Source: Gymnothorax reevesii
Taxonomy: Eukaryota > Chordata > Actinopteri > Anguilliformes > Muraenidae
Assembly (NCBI GenBank): GCA_029721435.1
Contig: CM056573.1
Span: forward strand, 192,137,103-192,201,102
Length of the DNA: 64,000 nucleotides
Direction: 5' to 3'
Positions 44,750 to 57,480 of the stretch are shown here, piece by piece. The stretch's first letter is position 1. Every line of letters begins with the position of its first letter. Below the pieces are notes generated by a model. It was not told the origin of the DNA. It saw only the letters and a list, made by a program, of their open reading frames with translations, and ran no database searches. The position numbers were made by a program, and so were the translations under genes.

Positions 44750-45200
44750 TGTAATGTGAATAGAAGCCACTAGATGGCAGTATTGACCTTTTCTTTTTTC
44801 AAGCCCAGACAGGAGCTAGGTTTGGGCATGTCCTGGGCATGTCTGAGATGGAAAGTCCCAGAGAATTAAAAAAAGTCTAAAAGGTGGGAGGGGGCTGGAA
44901 AACAGTATATAAGGAGGAAAATTGCAAGCAGAAGGATACAGTTGACCAGACCTGTCATTTTTTTTCGTGACCTGTAAGCTTTTTTTGCCTGTGTTGGAGA
45001 ATTTTCCTCACACAGGACATCACCAAGCAACCCAACCAAAGGGACTGTAAATAATTTTTGTTCTTGTATTAATCAATCTTAGTCAGTAGAGTAGATACTA
45101 GATTAGTTAAGTGTTTGTTTAATTAAACCTGTTTAAGTTTTAAAATTTTGTCTGTCATCCCTTTCTGTCACATATGTTATAACAAATTGGGGCCATAACA
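44750..45200 (+). repeat. solo LTR, Gmr1-like family
   Basis: 451 bp, tgtaatgtga...ggccataaca, flanked by ctat (44746-44749 and 45201-45204). The perfect 4-bp duplication around a single LTR means the interior was lost by LTR-LTR recombination. TATATAA at 44906-44912 and ATTAAA at 45122-45127. It aligns with the reverse complement of the copy A/B/C LTRs, including the 'gccactagatggcagtat' block and the terminal 'aattggggccataaca', but is clearly divergent. Confidence 0.92.
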
Positions 45201-45204
45201 CTAT

Positions 45205-45373
45205 ACAAAGGCATAGTGGGCATGCGCAAAGAGAAAGTCTTCCTGCTTGAATTTCCGCTAAGCTTCATTAAGCTTGTGCCACCATTTGTTGAAAAAGATG
45301 TTGAGAAATACGTTGCTCATTTTGAGGAAGTTGCCTCAACTTTAAAATGGCTGAAGGAGGTATGGACTCTCTT
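45205..45373 (+). pseudogene. element D: gag fragment 1 of an old Gmr1-like copy
   Basis: Translation includes IKLVPPFVEKDVEKYVAHFEEV, homologous to the LVPPFSEKDVDNYFQCFEKV block of copies A-C but well diverged. It breaks off at KEVWTL and resumes at 54475. The opposite strand orientation and divergence mark a separate, older element. Confidence 0.8.
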
Positions 45374-45958
45374 AAAGCTGCAGTTGGTAACTTTGAGGAG
45401 AGAAGAGGACTTCGCACAAAAATTTGAAAAAAAGCAACTTTCAGATCCCTCCCCCTCCCTCTCCACTGCACTCCTAAGACACTCCCCCAGATGGCTACCG
45501 TGCACGCGAAGGCACGCAGGCTGCAATGCATGCGACTGTGGGGAGATTTTGCACGTTCACATTATGAAAGCAGCCAAGTTGCCGAGGCTAGACGTTACTG
45601 TTGCGAACAGGCAGCACTGCTGGCCAACAAACAGGCGCATCTTTAGACATGAAAATTTCGAGGCTAATATCCCTCCTTTTATTGAAAATAATTAGTCCTG
45701 GCTAATTCTAGATGATTTTCTAGATGATAGTTTTCTAATTCAAGAGGCAATTGAAGACACGGCTTCTCTCCCCCATCCAATCTAAAAGGCACCAAATAAT
45801 GGGCTGCATTCAGTACCGAAAAATAATTTGATTATAATTAGGTCTATGCATTGTCACGCAGCGATGGCATTTCAGAACTCTTCAGCAAATGAATATAATT
45901 TCGCCGACAAGTACATTCACCTTTGCAAAAATATAGATAGCTGTCCGGTTGGAAAATA

Positions 45959-47318
45959 CCGTATTGATCCGAATATAAGACGATATTTTTTTCCTTGAAA
46001 AATGCCTGAAAATGACACCTCGTCTTATATTCGGGGTCTAAGGAGTTACCCATGTAAAACAATATGTGGTGCCATATGAGCGCTTTTCTCTCTGTCAGTG
46101 TTTAGAGCAGTGTGACCCTAGCGTGATCCTGTAAACAAGTCGGCTGGAGTGGGTGTGTTAGCTTACATTTGCATGAGCTACTTAATGACAGAAAGATGCA
46201 GCCAAGGCACAAAGATCCACTTGAAAAAAGTGCTTCCAAAATCGGTAAGGTGAATAAAAATCAGAGGAGAAGTTATGATGTGAAATTTAAACTTACGGTT
46301 GTAAACGAAGCTGAGAGAACGAACAACGTGAGGGCAGGAAAAAGATGTATGACAGAGTGCAACGTAATTATCGTAATTGGCAACCGAAAAATTAAGCAGA
46401 CGTTTCCAGATGAATGATTGTCGTCTTACCTAATCGGGGAGAACAAGCAGCACCTGTTAAGTGCGGAGCGCTCTCGGAGTGAACATTTTGTTAATCATGA
46501 AAATGACTGCGAACAGGTCAAGACGAATAATTCTTTAAAACAGATGTTACGTCCACCCCAATTCTGTTTTACGGAATTTGCCCCATGACTTCATCGCTGT
46601 TAGATCGCATGAGAAACCGTGTCTTCAGTTGCCTATTACGATAATTGGAAAACGCGTCAATAAAGAAAAATAATTGAGAACTAGCCAGGACTATCCTAAT
46701 TGTCAAAAAGGGACGTGTCTGTGCCACCCCAATTCCCGGTTCTAGCTTCGCCCCTGTACAAAACCTCCGTTTAAAACTATTATTAGTCCTGACCTGTTCT
46801 CACTCATTTTCATAATTAACAGAAGGTTCCCTCCGAGAGCACTCCACAGTTAACAGGTGTTCCTTGTTCTTGTTGTTGTGGGACAACAATCATTCATCTG
46901 GACGCGTATTTGCTGTATTTAAATCAACGTCATTCAGAATGAATTTGGAAAAAAACTGTTCATAGTGTTTTTGGATGTTAATGCTCTTACATTTTGCAGA
47001 CTTTTCTGACAGTGTTTGTCAAGCGAATGAGCGCCGTTTATTGCACAAGTTAGGCCAGTAGGCCTAAGCCCGTTTTATTGCACTGTTTTCATGGCATATA
47101 ACCGTGAAGTGCATTCTGCGCTTTTCCTATTTGCAGGGCTATGGATGATTTTATGATTTTCTCCCCCATGATAAACACCAAAGATGTTGAAATGTGCGAG
47201 AAAAACAATGAAATGTTTTTTGAAATTTTGTTCAAATAAAAAGTATTTTTCCAAATAAGGGTCTTGAAAAGAGGAGTCGTCTTATATTCAGGGTCGTCTT
47301 ATATTCGGGTCAATACGG
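45959..47318 (+). mobile_element. pogo/Tigger-like DNA transposon remnant
   Basis: The ends ccgtattgatccgaatataagacg... and its complement ...gtcttatattcgggtcaatacgg lie between TA dinucleotides (45957-45958 and 47319-47320), the Tc1/mariner/pogo target signature. A short frame (46169-46417) encodes a DNA-binding-like region. Most of the transposase is missing, replaced partly by a second internal inverted repeat (about 46400-46910). Confidence 0.78.
46169..46417 (+). pseudogene. pogo-like transposase N-terminal DNA-binding fragment
   Basis: 82 codons. RRSYDVKFKLTVVNEAERTNN resembles the 'YD.KFKL.V...AE.TNN' start of the helix-turn-helix domain of pogo-type transposases. The rest of that domain and the catalytic core are absent. 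Confidence 0.6.
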
Positions 47319-47619
47319 TATAAACGGAAGAAACCACTCACTAGTCTGAAATGCCGTCGCCGAGTGAAGGTGCATAGACCTAATAAAAATTAAATTATTC
47401 TTCTGTCCTGAATGCAGCCCATTATTTTGTCGCTTTTATATCGCAAGAGGGAGAGAAGCCGTGTCTTCGATTGCCACTTTTTTATTCTTGAATTGGAAAA
47501 CATGTTAATCAAGGAAACCCATTTAGAATTAGCCAGGACTGATTATTTTTAATAAAAAGAGGGATATTAGCCCCGGATTTTTCAGGTCTGACGACGCGCC
47601 TGCCAACAAACGAGCAGAA

Positions 47620-48507
47620 ATAAATCATGTCGACATGAAAAGTAATCTACAGCAGTATGTATTCATTAAAAACCCAGCACACACTTATTTCAGTAAGTTA
47701 CCCATTTTTTGAGTACAGAAACTGTCGTGAATCCAGCTGAATGGCCAGTGAACCATGTATGCCAGCATTTAGCTGTGAGAGCCCTAGCATCTGAAACAAG
47801 CTAACGTTAGCTCGACTACAACATCACAGTAACATCACATGCTCTGCAGAAACTGTCACAATTACAAGACGCTGTCTATTCGAACAGCGACTGTGCTTGT
47901 AAGTGACGTTCATTTGCTTATTTGCCGAGCGAATATGAATTGATGCTGGTTAGGGCTGGGGTTAGTTTGGTGATCATGTCAACGAAGCCAACTTGCTGAT
48001 TTGCAGAGCAAAAATGAACCCCCAAATGAAACCCCAACAAATAAAGAACCTGTCAAGGAGAAAAGTCGCAAACTCTGCATCAGTTTTTAATCCTTCCAGT
48101 TCACGGAGTTCCTTCCACTTCTAAAAATCCACTCCGATGTTCACTCTGGTTTTATCCTGGGTTTTGTTAAATTCTTTCTTGTGCTTTTTTTACTTGTCTT
48201 AGCCGTCTGTGCTGTTGCCGGTAACGTTGGTATCAGTATTTTTTTCCTCGCTGATGGCTCTAAGCTCCTGAACCCGCTCTCGGAGATTTGAATTTGACTG
48301 AGCACTGGCGTGAGCTGAGGAGGAAGGGGGAGGGGCTGTCTGCAGCACGTGCATGTGCACTGTTTCACGGCTGTCAGACACCATCCTGGCTGTAATTGGT
48401 TCTTTTTGGTCGGTCCGAACGATTCTTTTAAATTGCAGTAGGAGCATTAGGTGGGTTTAAAGGAGCCTTTTTTTATTACAGAGTACTAGTTTTATGTAAT
48501 ACTGTCT
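47620..48507. other. rest of unit E, no gene recognised
   Basis: Includes the G-rich 'aggaggaagggggaggggct' near 48320, mirrored by C-rich 45450-45480. Open minus-strand frames at 48141-48447 show no domain. Confidence 0.45.
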
Positions 48508-48511
48508 ATAC

Positions 48512-49017
48512 TGTTACGGCCCCAATTTGTTATTACATTTACAACATCCACAACAGCAAGGGATGACAGACGCAATTTTAAAACTTAAACACATTTAATT
48601 AACAAAAGCAACTAACAACTAACTAATCTACTGACTAATCTAATGACTAAGATTGATTAACAAGAAAAACAGAAATATTTACAGTCCCTTTTGGTTGGGT
48701 TCCTTGGTGATGTCCTAGGTGAGGAAAATGCTCTAACACAGCCAAAAATCCCCTATAAGCTTCACAGGTCTTAAACAGAATGACAGGTCTGGTCACATGT
48801 ATCCTTCTCCTTGCAATTTCTCCTACTACTTTACTGTCTCAATTCTACTCCTTATATACTCTTTTGCAGACCCCACCCACATTTAGACCTCTTTTTTTTT
48901 TTTTTTCTGGGACTTGCCCCAGACATGCCCAGAACATGTCCAAACATAGCTCCAGTCTGGGCTTAACAAAAAAAAAAAGGTAAATACTGCCATCTAGTGG
49001 CCTATATTCACATCACA
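48512..49017 (-). repeat. 3' LTR of copy C
   Basis: 506 bp, tgttacgg...cacatcaca on the plus strand. It contains T- and A-runs longer than in A/B. Confidence 0.9.
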
Positions 49018-49152
49018 CGTCCATTCCAAAAGGGGAAAATTTTGACTCAAAGGCAAAATTTTTCTTTTCAATACAAAATGGTAAAGTGGACACTTGTCTA
49101 TATATACATATCATACAATATTCGAATAAACACATGATATATATATACATAC

Positions 49153-52100
49153 TCAACCACGGGATAAGTAATCAGCAATTACATTGTCAGTACCCTTCAC
49201 ATGCTTAATTTCCAAGTCAAACTCCTGTAAAATCAAACTCCAATTTAACAATCTCCGATTCTTGTTTTTCATCTTACTCAAAAACATTAACGGATTGTGG
49301 TCAGTGTACACAATCATTGGCTTTTGCCCTGTACAAGCATAAACCTCAAAGTGTTGTAAAGAAAGAACCAGAGCCAACAGCTCCTTCTCTATTGTGGAAT
49401 AATTCCTTTGGTGGCGATTGAACTTCCTGGAGAAGTATGCCACGGGATGCTCAATGTCATCAGAGTCACTTCTCTGTCGGAGCACAGATCCACAAGCTTG
49501 GTCCCTAGCATCGACCGCGATGGAGAACGGTTTGTTGAAGTCAGGAGATTTGAGCACGGGGAAGTGACACAGCAGAGACTTCAGGCGATCGAAGGCTCTC
49601 TGGCATGCATCATCCCAAGTGAACTTTACGCCTTTCTTCAGTTGGTTAGTTAGACTGAGAGCAATCTCAGCTTGCAGAACTTGCGTTAGTACCCGATCAT
49701 TCCAAGGAAGCGGCGGAAAGCTTTTTTGTTGTCAGGAACTGGAAAGTCCATGATGGCTTGGACTTTAGCATTTATGGGTGCTACCTTACCCTGGCCTATG
49801 ACGTAGCCAAGATAGGTGACAGTAGCACAACCAAAGTCACTCTTGTTCAGGTTAACAGTCAAATTAGCCTGGGTCAGGCGCTGGAACAACGTCTCTACAT
49901 CTTTCAGATGTTCTTCCCAGGAGTCACTCCATGTGTACTGGTACAACCCAGATGGTGTGGCAAAAGCAGAGATGCTCTTGGCCCTCTCAGTTAAAGGCAC
50001 ACACCAATAACCCTTCAGTAAATCAATCTTGGTCAGAAACTTTGCTTGCCCTACTCTATAAATACAATCAACAATCCTAGGTATTGGAAACACATCAGTT
50101 CTAGTTACAGCATTGACTTCGCGATAATCTGTACAGAATCTAGTACTTCCATCAGGTTTTGGAACTAGTACGCAGGGTGAACTCCAATCTGAGCTGGAGG
50201 GTCTGATAATGTCATGTTCTAACATGTACTCAACCTCATTCTCAGCAATATTTCTCTATTCAGGATTCATCCGGTACGGATGCTGTTGAATTGGTTTGGC
50301 ATCACCGACATCTACATCATGAGAGGCTATAGAAAATCTCTTTGGAACATCAGGAAACAGATCCTCATATTTCTTGATCAACCTCTCAAACTGATCTCTC
50401 TGTGAGGGTTCTAAGTGCTGGAGTTTTACATCAAGATTTTGCAACACTTCATAGTTTGACCATTTACATGAAAGAACTTCAGCTTTAATTCTGGGTTCAC
50501 CCATCTTGAAACTCCCCCTCATCTTCACAAATCTCGGCTATTGGAGGATCTGAAGTGACAGCTGCAACACTAGCATTTCTATCATGATAAGGCTTCAGCA
50601 TGTTAATGTGACACAACTGGTTTGGCTTTCTCCTATCTGGAGTCTTCACAATGTAATTGAGATCATTGAGTTTTGTCAGAATTTCATAAGGACCATGAAA
50701 TCTAGCCTGCAATGGATTGGACTGCAAGGGAAACAACACAAGGACCTTGTCTCATGGTTTAAACTCATGGCTTCTAGCCTTATGATCATACCAAGTTTTC
50801 ATTTTTCCCTGACTTGATTTCAAGTTCTCTTTGGCTAAGTCAAAAGCTGCACGCAATCTTTCCTTGAACTTGCTAACATAGTCTAACAGACTGATGTGCG
50901 GCTCTTCCTCTTGTCATTGTTCACTCAACAATAGCAAAGGTCCTCTCACTTCATGGCCAAACACTAGCTCAAATGGACTGAATCCAGTAGACTCCTGCAC
51001 TGCTTCTCTAGCTGCAAACAACAGCAAATGAACACCTTCATCCCAGTCTTTCTCATGGTCATAACAATAAGTCCTCATCATTGTCTTGAGAGTGGAATGA
51101 AACCGCTCTAAGGCAGCCTGACTTTCTGGATGATAGGCTCTAGAAAGAATCTGCTTTGCACCTAGTTCATACACAACCTGCTGAAACAATCCGGAAGTGA
51201 AATTGCTACCTTGGTCTGACTGAATTTCCCTGGGAAGGCCAAACAACGTGAAGAACTTTATCAAAGCCTTCGAGATTGCAGTTGCCTTGATGTTACGTAA
51301 AGGTACGGCTTCGGGGAATCTGGTAGATGCACACATGATTGTCAACAAGTACTGATTTCAAGATCTAGTCTTGGGTAATGGACCAACACAATCAGCAATG
51401 ACCTCAGAGAAAAGCTCCCCAAATGCTGGGATAGGCTGCAATGGAGCTACAGGTCGGTCTAACTGGTGTTTATCAACTACCTGACAAGTGTGACAGGTTT
51501 AGCAAAAGTTGTAAACGTCTTTCCGAAGCCCAGGCCAGAAGAAGTGTTTCATGATCTTATTAACAGTCTTGTTAACACCAAGATGACCCCCTAAAGGTAA
51601 AATATGACCCATGGTTAAGATCTCATTCCTGTAGACCTTCGGAACAACAATTTGGTTGACCACTGCCCAATCTGCATTGGCAGGGATATCAGGAGGGCGC
51701 CACTTCCGCATCAACACACCATCCTTGAGATAATACCCAACTGGAACTGCGTCTATTTCTTTAACAGGAAGGGCTCTCCTCTTTAGTACACAAATTTCAG
51801 GATCATTAGTTTGCTCCTCAATCAACCGCTTTCTGGACAGAGACAAGTCTCAAGACACATCAGTATCACCAGACCCATCTGGCTGGCTGAACAGAGAACT
51901 GATAAAAGTATCTGATAAGTCCTCAAACGGAGAAACCATAGTAGGCCAATCAGAGTCATGAGGTGAACCACCTGAGCCCTGACTATTCAATGCGCTGGAC
52001 GGCACCACATCATCTTCTTCTTCAGCCTTCTAGGCCATAGCACGATTCACTGCACAGGAAGGATACAGAGATGGGTCTTCATCGCCATCTTTAGTGCGCG

Positions 52101-53825
52101 GCTGTGAAGTAAGATGTACAGGGGGAACTACTTTGCCCCCAGCCAGGTCATTGCCTAGCAACAGAGAAACACCCTTTATAGGTAGACTTGACTTGACAAG
52201 TCCCACCTTTACCTGTCCTGTAACTAAATCTGACTTCAAGAATATAGAGCGCAGGGGTACAGATACAGTCCTCCCTTCAATACCTTGTACAAGTATGAAA
52301 TCCCCAGAAGCGGTCTCATCACGTAACTCCAAGGAGTCCATCAACAAAAGTGACTGAGAAGCTCCGGTATCCTTTAGGATATATATGGGGACAGGAGTAG
52401 TACGCTCATTCAGAGCCACAAATCCCTCTGACACAAATGGAAGAAATTCCTCCCTCACAAAGTCAGCAGTATCAGGCTTTTTAGCCCCACAAGAAGCAGG
52501 CAATTTAGCAGATCGGTTATCTACTACAGGGGTTTCTAACCTTGTTTTCACAAAGGCATTTGGTTTGGTATCCTTTTCTTTTTCTTTCCTAGCTTTAAGG
52601 AACCAACAGTCAGTTGTAACATGACCAGATTTCTTGCAATAACTGCAAACTGGACCACTTTTATCACTGTCAGCTTTCACACTTTGATCAGACCTGTTAC
52701 TGGATTTCTGAGCACCATCACCAGATTTGTCTTTGGGTGAGGAATCTTGGGTATCTCCGTAACCTATTTTCTGAAATTGGAACCATCTATTGTTACTGCT
52801 AGACTGAAATTTGGACTTATGTGTGAGAACATATTCATCTGCAAATTTGGCAGCTGATTGCAAATTCAGTGCTTGCTTCTCATTAAGGTAGGTCTTAATA
52901 TCATCCTTAACACAGTTCTTAAATTCTTCAACTAACACCATCTCTTTTAGTGAGTTGAAATCATCCTTGACCTCCATAGAAGTACACCAGCGCTCAAAGC
53001 AAACCTTCTTCTCATTAGCAAATTCCACATAATCTGATTTTCCGCTTTCTTCAGACCTCTTAATTTCTGTCGGTAAGCCTCTGGAACCAACTCATAAGCT
53101 CTCAAAATAACCTTTTTGAGAACCTCATACTCAGAGGAATTATCTGCAGACAAAGCCGAATAGGCTTGTTGAGCTTTACCCTTGAGGACAGTTTGCAACA
53201 TCAGAGGCCAGTGTTCCTTTGGCCACTGGCAACTCTTTGCCACTTTTTCAAAACACTGGAAATAGTTTTCAACATCCTTTTCCGAAAATGGAGGCACCAG
53301 TTTTACCTCCTTGCTAGCACAAAATTTATTGTCAGATTCAATTTTAATTTTTAGTAGCTCCATTTGGAGTCTTTCTTCTCTATCGAATTTCTCATATTCA
53401 AAATCTCTCTGTCTCTCTCTTTCTGCTCTTTCCTCTTTCTCTCTCTCAAATTCTCTTTATTTTTCCTTTTCCTCCCTTTCTTTTTTCTCTTCTCTTGCTA
53501 ATTTCTCTAACTCAAACTGCCTTTGTTTTTCTTTTTCCTCCCTTTCAATCTCTAGCATTTTTTATTTAAGTTCCACTTCTATATTTGGATTTTCCACTGG
53601 AAATTGTTCCAGATCTCCTGGTGCAAACACATTTTCATCAATGTAATATTCAACTATCTCTCTAGCCAGTCTTGCATTTTGCATGGCTGGTTTTACCTCT
53701 GTCAGCTCTAAATGTCTGCAAATTTCCAACAGTTCTGTCTTTTTAAAAGACTTCAAAACCCCTACGGTAGGTGATGCCAAGAAATCATCCATTGCTGTTG
53801 TCAATATATATCTAGGAAAATTCAC
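49153..53825 (-). pseudogene. copy C gag-pol, multiply broken
   Basis: Pieces in order: gag start (53825-53562), capsid-like (53363-52947), zinc knuckle with CSYCKKSGHVTTDC and protease KDTGAS (53028-52030), a region equivalent to copy A residues 423-536 with the first integrase zinc His (51846-51499), integrase core (51348-50914, Gln codon intact at the copy B stop position), GPY/F (50739-50497), RT (50528-49686) and RNase H (49557-49153, NRRLLNW retained). RT jumps from SGLYQY to TWSDSW near 49935, deleting about 36 residues including LPFG and YIDD. It is not able to encode a working pol. Confidence 0.9.
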
Positions 53826-53883
53826 AAAAACAATTTTACAATTTGAAATGTTAGATTTTCAATAAATGACACACAATGTTCTC

Positions 53884-53900
53884 TCCCAGACGAGCCCCCA
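53884..53900 (-). promoter_or_regulatory. primer binding site, tRNA-Pro type (copy C)
   Basis: The minus strand reads TGGGGGCTCGTCTGGGA, one mismatch to the tRNA-Pro site, 3 bases inside the 5' LTR. Confidence 0.75.
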
Positions 53901-53903
53901 ATT

Positions 53904-54403
53904 TGTTATGGGCCCAATTTGTTATTACATTTACAACATCCACAACAGCAAGGGATGACAGACACAATTTTAAAACTCAAACACATTTAATTAACAAAAA
54001 CAACTAACAACTAATTAATCTACTAACTAATCTAATGACCAAGATTGATTAACAAGAAAAACAGAAATATTTACCGTCACTTTCGGTTGGGTTCCTTGAT
54101 GATGCCCTTGGTGAGGAAAATGCTCTAACACAGGCAAAAATCCACAATAAGCTTCACAGGTCTTCAACAGAATGACAGGTCTGGTCACATGTATCCTTCT
54201 CCTTGCAATTTCTCCTACTACTTTACTGTCTCAGTTCTACTCCTTATATACTCTTTTGCAGACCCACCTACATTTAGACCTCTTTTTTTTATTTTCTTGG
54301 ACGTGCCCCAGACATGCCCAGAACATGTCCAAACATAGCTCCAGTCTGGGCTTAACAAAAAAAAGGAAAATACTGCCATCTAGTGGCCTATATTCACATC
54401 ACA
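53904..54403 (-). repeat. 5' LTR of copy C
   Basis: About 500 bp. TATATAA on the minus strand at 54244-54250. Starts tgttatgggccc on the plus strand. Confidence 0.9.
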
Positions 54404-54474
54404 TTACACAGTGACAGTTTTAGCAAAAATGACAAAAAGTTACTTTTCTAAAACTTTCCAACATAAGCTTTAAT

Positions 54475-56250
54475 CCAATCTGTCTCGACTGGAAGAGCTG
54501 AGAGAGTTTATTTTTCCCCGTCGTTGAACAGAGCTCAGATTATGATGTGGTTTTAAGGCATCAATTTTCAGGTGTTCCCAGCTCGTTTCTGAAGCCTATC
54601 GACAGCATTTTACAAGATTTAAGAAAAATGAGCGTCAGACTTATATTGAGTTTGCACGGAAAATAGAGTCGCTATTTGATTGTTGGTGTTCTGCGAAAGA
54701 CATAGACAATTTTGCCAAGCTTTCCAAGCTTATCCTAGTAGAGGAATTTCAAAACTGTTTGCGCGAGGCTGTCTCAACTTATCTTAATGAACAAAAACTT
54801 GATTCCTGAAATGAAGCCGTTGTCTTAGCGGATTAATTAGTCTTGACCCATCGTGTATTCTCAAAAGAGAAGCATAAGCCTGTATCCCATAACTCCAGTC
54901 AAGTTGAGAAGTCTCAGACTCCCGGTGGTTCAGAGCAGGCTTGTTTTTATTGGGGAAAGCCGGGGCACTTAGTGGCAGAGTGTCCAGTCTTGAAAAAGAG
55001 ACAAGCTACTAAAGGCATTGGGTTGGTCAAAGCAGCTCTGCATCCTGCGTTGCCCCGTCTCAGAAAAACTAGCGTGAAACGACTGCTTATGAACCTTTCT
55101 GTTAGAGCCATATCTGTTATTTACATCCGTCACCCAGGTAATTTTAGTAGCCTACATGGTAAAGGCTGAGGGCGGCTTACTTAATCAGAGCCCAATCAAG
55201 CACAGGTGTTGCTGATTCTGGGAGGCACACAGTTTTAGACTGTGCTCAGTGTGTGGCCGCGGGCGTTACCGGTCTGTATGAACTTTCAGCTATATTTTAT
55301 GTAAATGTTATGCCGTAAGTGATGGACATTTGATTAAAAGAGTAAATATATACTTTTATTTAAATGCTACTTAAAGTTTTGGACAACACTTTTTTGGGCA
55401 CAAGTCGGAACAACCCCAATCAGCTGCCAGTAGGGCAGTATAGGACTCAGCCACCACACTTTCATTAGCGATGGTTTTGTGTCTTTGCCTGGTGACAGTC
55501 ATTCAGTTCCAGTCCGTATTTTACGCGACACCGGGGCAGCACAGTCAGTTATTTTGGAAAGGGTTCTGCCTCTGTCTGAACAGACTAAAACTGGCATTAG
55601 TGTGTTAGTTTGTGTGTTTGAGATAGGCTCGACTGTCATTACTCTCCATAGTATCTTTTTAAAGTCAAGTGTGGTAACGGGCAGCGCTGCTGTTGGGGTC
55701 CGCCGATCTTAACCTGTTCCAGGGGTGTCATTTATACTCGGCAATGACCTAACTGGTGGGAACGTGTGGAAGAAACAGGGTTCTGAAGTGCTTCCTAAAG
55801 TTGTTGTTGTGCCTGGCAAGCTAGCCGAGCATGAGTGGGCGCTGAAGTTCCCCGATGTTTTCCCAGCTTGTGCGGTTACTCGTAGTATGACGCAAGAAGT
55901 CTCCAAATCTACATAAAAAGAGCACTCATCTTTAATTTTGATCTGTCTGATTCACTTCTTGCTGATTCTGACCATTCTGAGTCTTCTGACTCCTCCTCTC
56001 TTGGTCATCTTGGGATGTCTAATTAAAACCTAAAACGAATGATGAGTCTGTGCGGTTGTCTTGATCAAAGTTAATTACTGTTCAAAAAGCAGATGTGACT
56101 CTTGACTCCTTTAGATCTGCTTTGACTGATACTGATCTTGATATAGAGCCTCAATGTTTTTACTTTCGAGATGGTATACTGATGACGAAATGGAAATGCC
56201 CCAAACCAGTGTGAGTCAGATTACTGTACCATCTTAGTACCGACATGAAA
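54475..56250 (+). pseudogene. element D: gag, protease and linker of an old Gmr1-like copy
   Basis: Gag resumes with QSVSTGRAERVY and EQSSDYDVV, then VSEAYRQHFTRFKKNERQTYIEFARK and LILVEEFQNCLREAVSTYLNEQ, a knuckle in which the first Cys pair is damaged (CFYWGKPGHLVAEC), protease RILRDTGAAQS (about 55510), LGNDLTGGNVW (55738) and ACAVTRSMTQE (55867). It ends with YFRDGILMTKWKCP and QITVPS near 56248, before the integrase. It parallels copies A-C at roughly half identity. Stops are frequent. The insertion of E/C splits it. Confidence 0.85.
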
Positions 56251-57480
56251 GGTGGAGTCCCATTAAGGGCATTTTCTGGCCCAAACCACAGATTTAAAAA
56301 AATAATTTTCATCATTGATTAAACCGCAACATGGGGTTCATGAATCAACCAGACAAACCTTCGATATCAATTTTCTTTATGACAAAAAATGATATTTTTA
56401 ACATTTTTTAGTTTTTGGGAGGGGCCACCCATTCTGGGGCCTCACAAAGCGTCACCAAGGATTATAATCATGTGCTTATCAATGCACATTATAGCTGCTG
56501 TATTTTCCTAATGAATAAAAAAAGAATTTGTGGAAATTGATGTCACACTGCTGAGATGGGAAGATATTTGTTCAAAAATATGTTCAGAAATGGAGATTTC
56601 CAACGGCCACATGTGTAAACAATGGTACATTTGACAAAGTTCCCGGCCATGACACACTAAGGGAATTTGCTGAAATTTGTCCAATGAATGTAGCCTGGTA
56701 ATACCAAACTCTGCTATTTAACTTTGCTTCATACACAGAGTCTGGACAGTCTTGATTGACAGGTGTTTACTTCCTGGTGGCTGGGCGCTTGTCAGAAGTT
56801 TAAAATCATTGGTGTAACCGTAAACTAATCACTAACGTTTGGAGATGACGTATGTTATGCGCCGGCTCAGCCGCCTAGTACTTCTGCTGTAAGCACAGTC
56901 CTTCATACCAGAAATGCGGCGAAAACAAACTGATCAGTACATTAAAGTTAATACTGTACCCATACATATGCCCATCTACCAAATTTTAGCCTTCACTCAT
57001 TCACTTAAAATAACCAAAGGTGCTATTTCTGTTCTCCTTACAAGAAACATACTGTTGAGCTATTGATACTGCTGATACTGTTGCTATTAAAAAAACGTTT
57101 AAGACCTGAAACCAACGGGGGAATCAGCGAGAATAACGCATTATTTACATCAGGACGAAATCTGCGATGACATGAAAACTGAACTGTTAACCATACTTGC
57201 GGTAAAATCATACAGAGCTCGCTGATCTAACTTTATAGTAACATAGCTTGGCTCTAAGCGTTAAGCTGTCTCAGACAGCCATTTCATTCATGGATAATGA
57301 CAACATAAAACTAAGACAGAGAGTAGGTCTTGTGACATCAACAAAAATACGGCTTTTAAAAAGTTAGCTGCTAACTTAAATCGTGTGAAATTCGCTGGCA
57401 ATGTAATACTAGAGGCAAGCTGAGGTGGTTCGGCTGTCTCTCACAGAGATGAAAAGGGTGCCTATTTCATACGTTTCATG
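56251..57480. other. no gene recognised
   Basis: Repeat-like phrases such as 'gtagcctggtaataccaaac' (56693) occur. Borders of any element here, including the ends of the transposon carrying 58124-59378, were not found. Confidence 0.4.

Larger units (their letters stand above)
45620..47615. repeat. palindromic element F, arms split by pogo-like insertion
   Basis: The left arm (45620-45955) and right arm (47321-47615) are inverted copies, sharing 'aataatgggctgcattcag', 'gaagacacggcttctctccc', 'ttaggtctatgca' and 'ggctaatatccctc'. Related sequence occurs a third time inside G at about 46590-46740. Confidence 0.75.
48512..54403 (-). mobile_element. Gmr1-like LTR retrotransposon, copy C (old, degraded)
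   Basis: LTRs at 48512-49017 (506 bp) and 53904-54403 (500 bp) differ at many positions (20 or more by eye). Flanks atac and ttac match at three of four. The interior matches copies A/B throughout gag, protease, integrase, RT and RNase H, but is broken into at least nine frames. An RT deletion removes the catalytic motif. Confidence 0.93.
45374..54474. mobile_element. MITE-like unit E that split element D (composite)
   Basis: The left end 'taaagctgcagttggtaact' (45375-45394) and right end, read in complement, 'taaagcttatgttggaaag' followed by 'aaactgtcactgtg' (about 54415-54473), resemble the two ends of a common fish non-coding element. Between them lie palindrome F, pogo-like G and retrotransposon copy C. 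Gag coding of element D continues across the whole insertion, giving its approximate limits. No exact target duplication was resolved. Confidence 0.45.

Noticed and set aside
44750..45200. The solo LTR as the 5' LTR of element D
   Set aside because: No primer binding site follows it, and it has its own perfect 4-bp target duplication on both sides.
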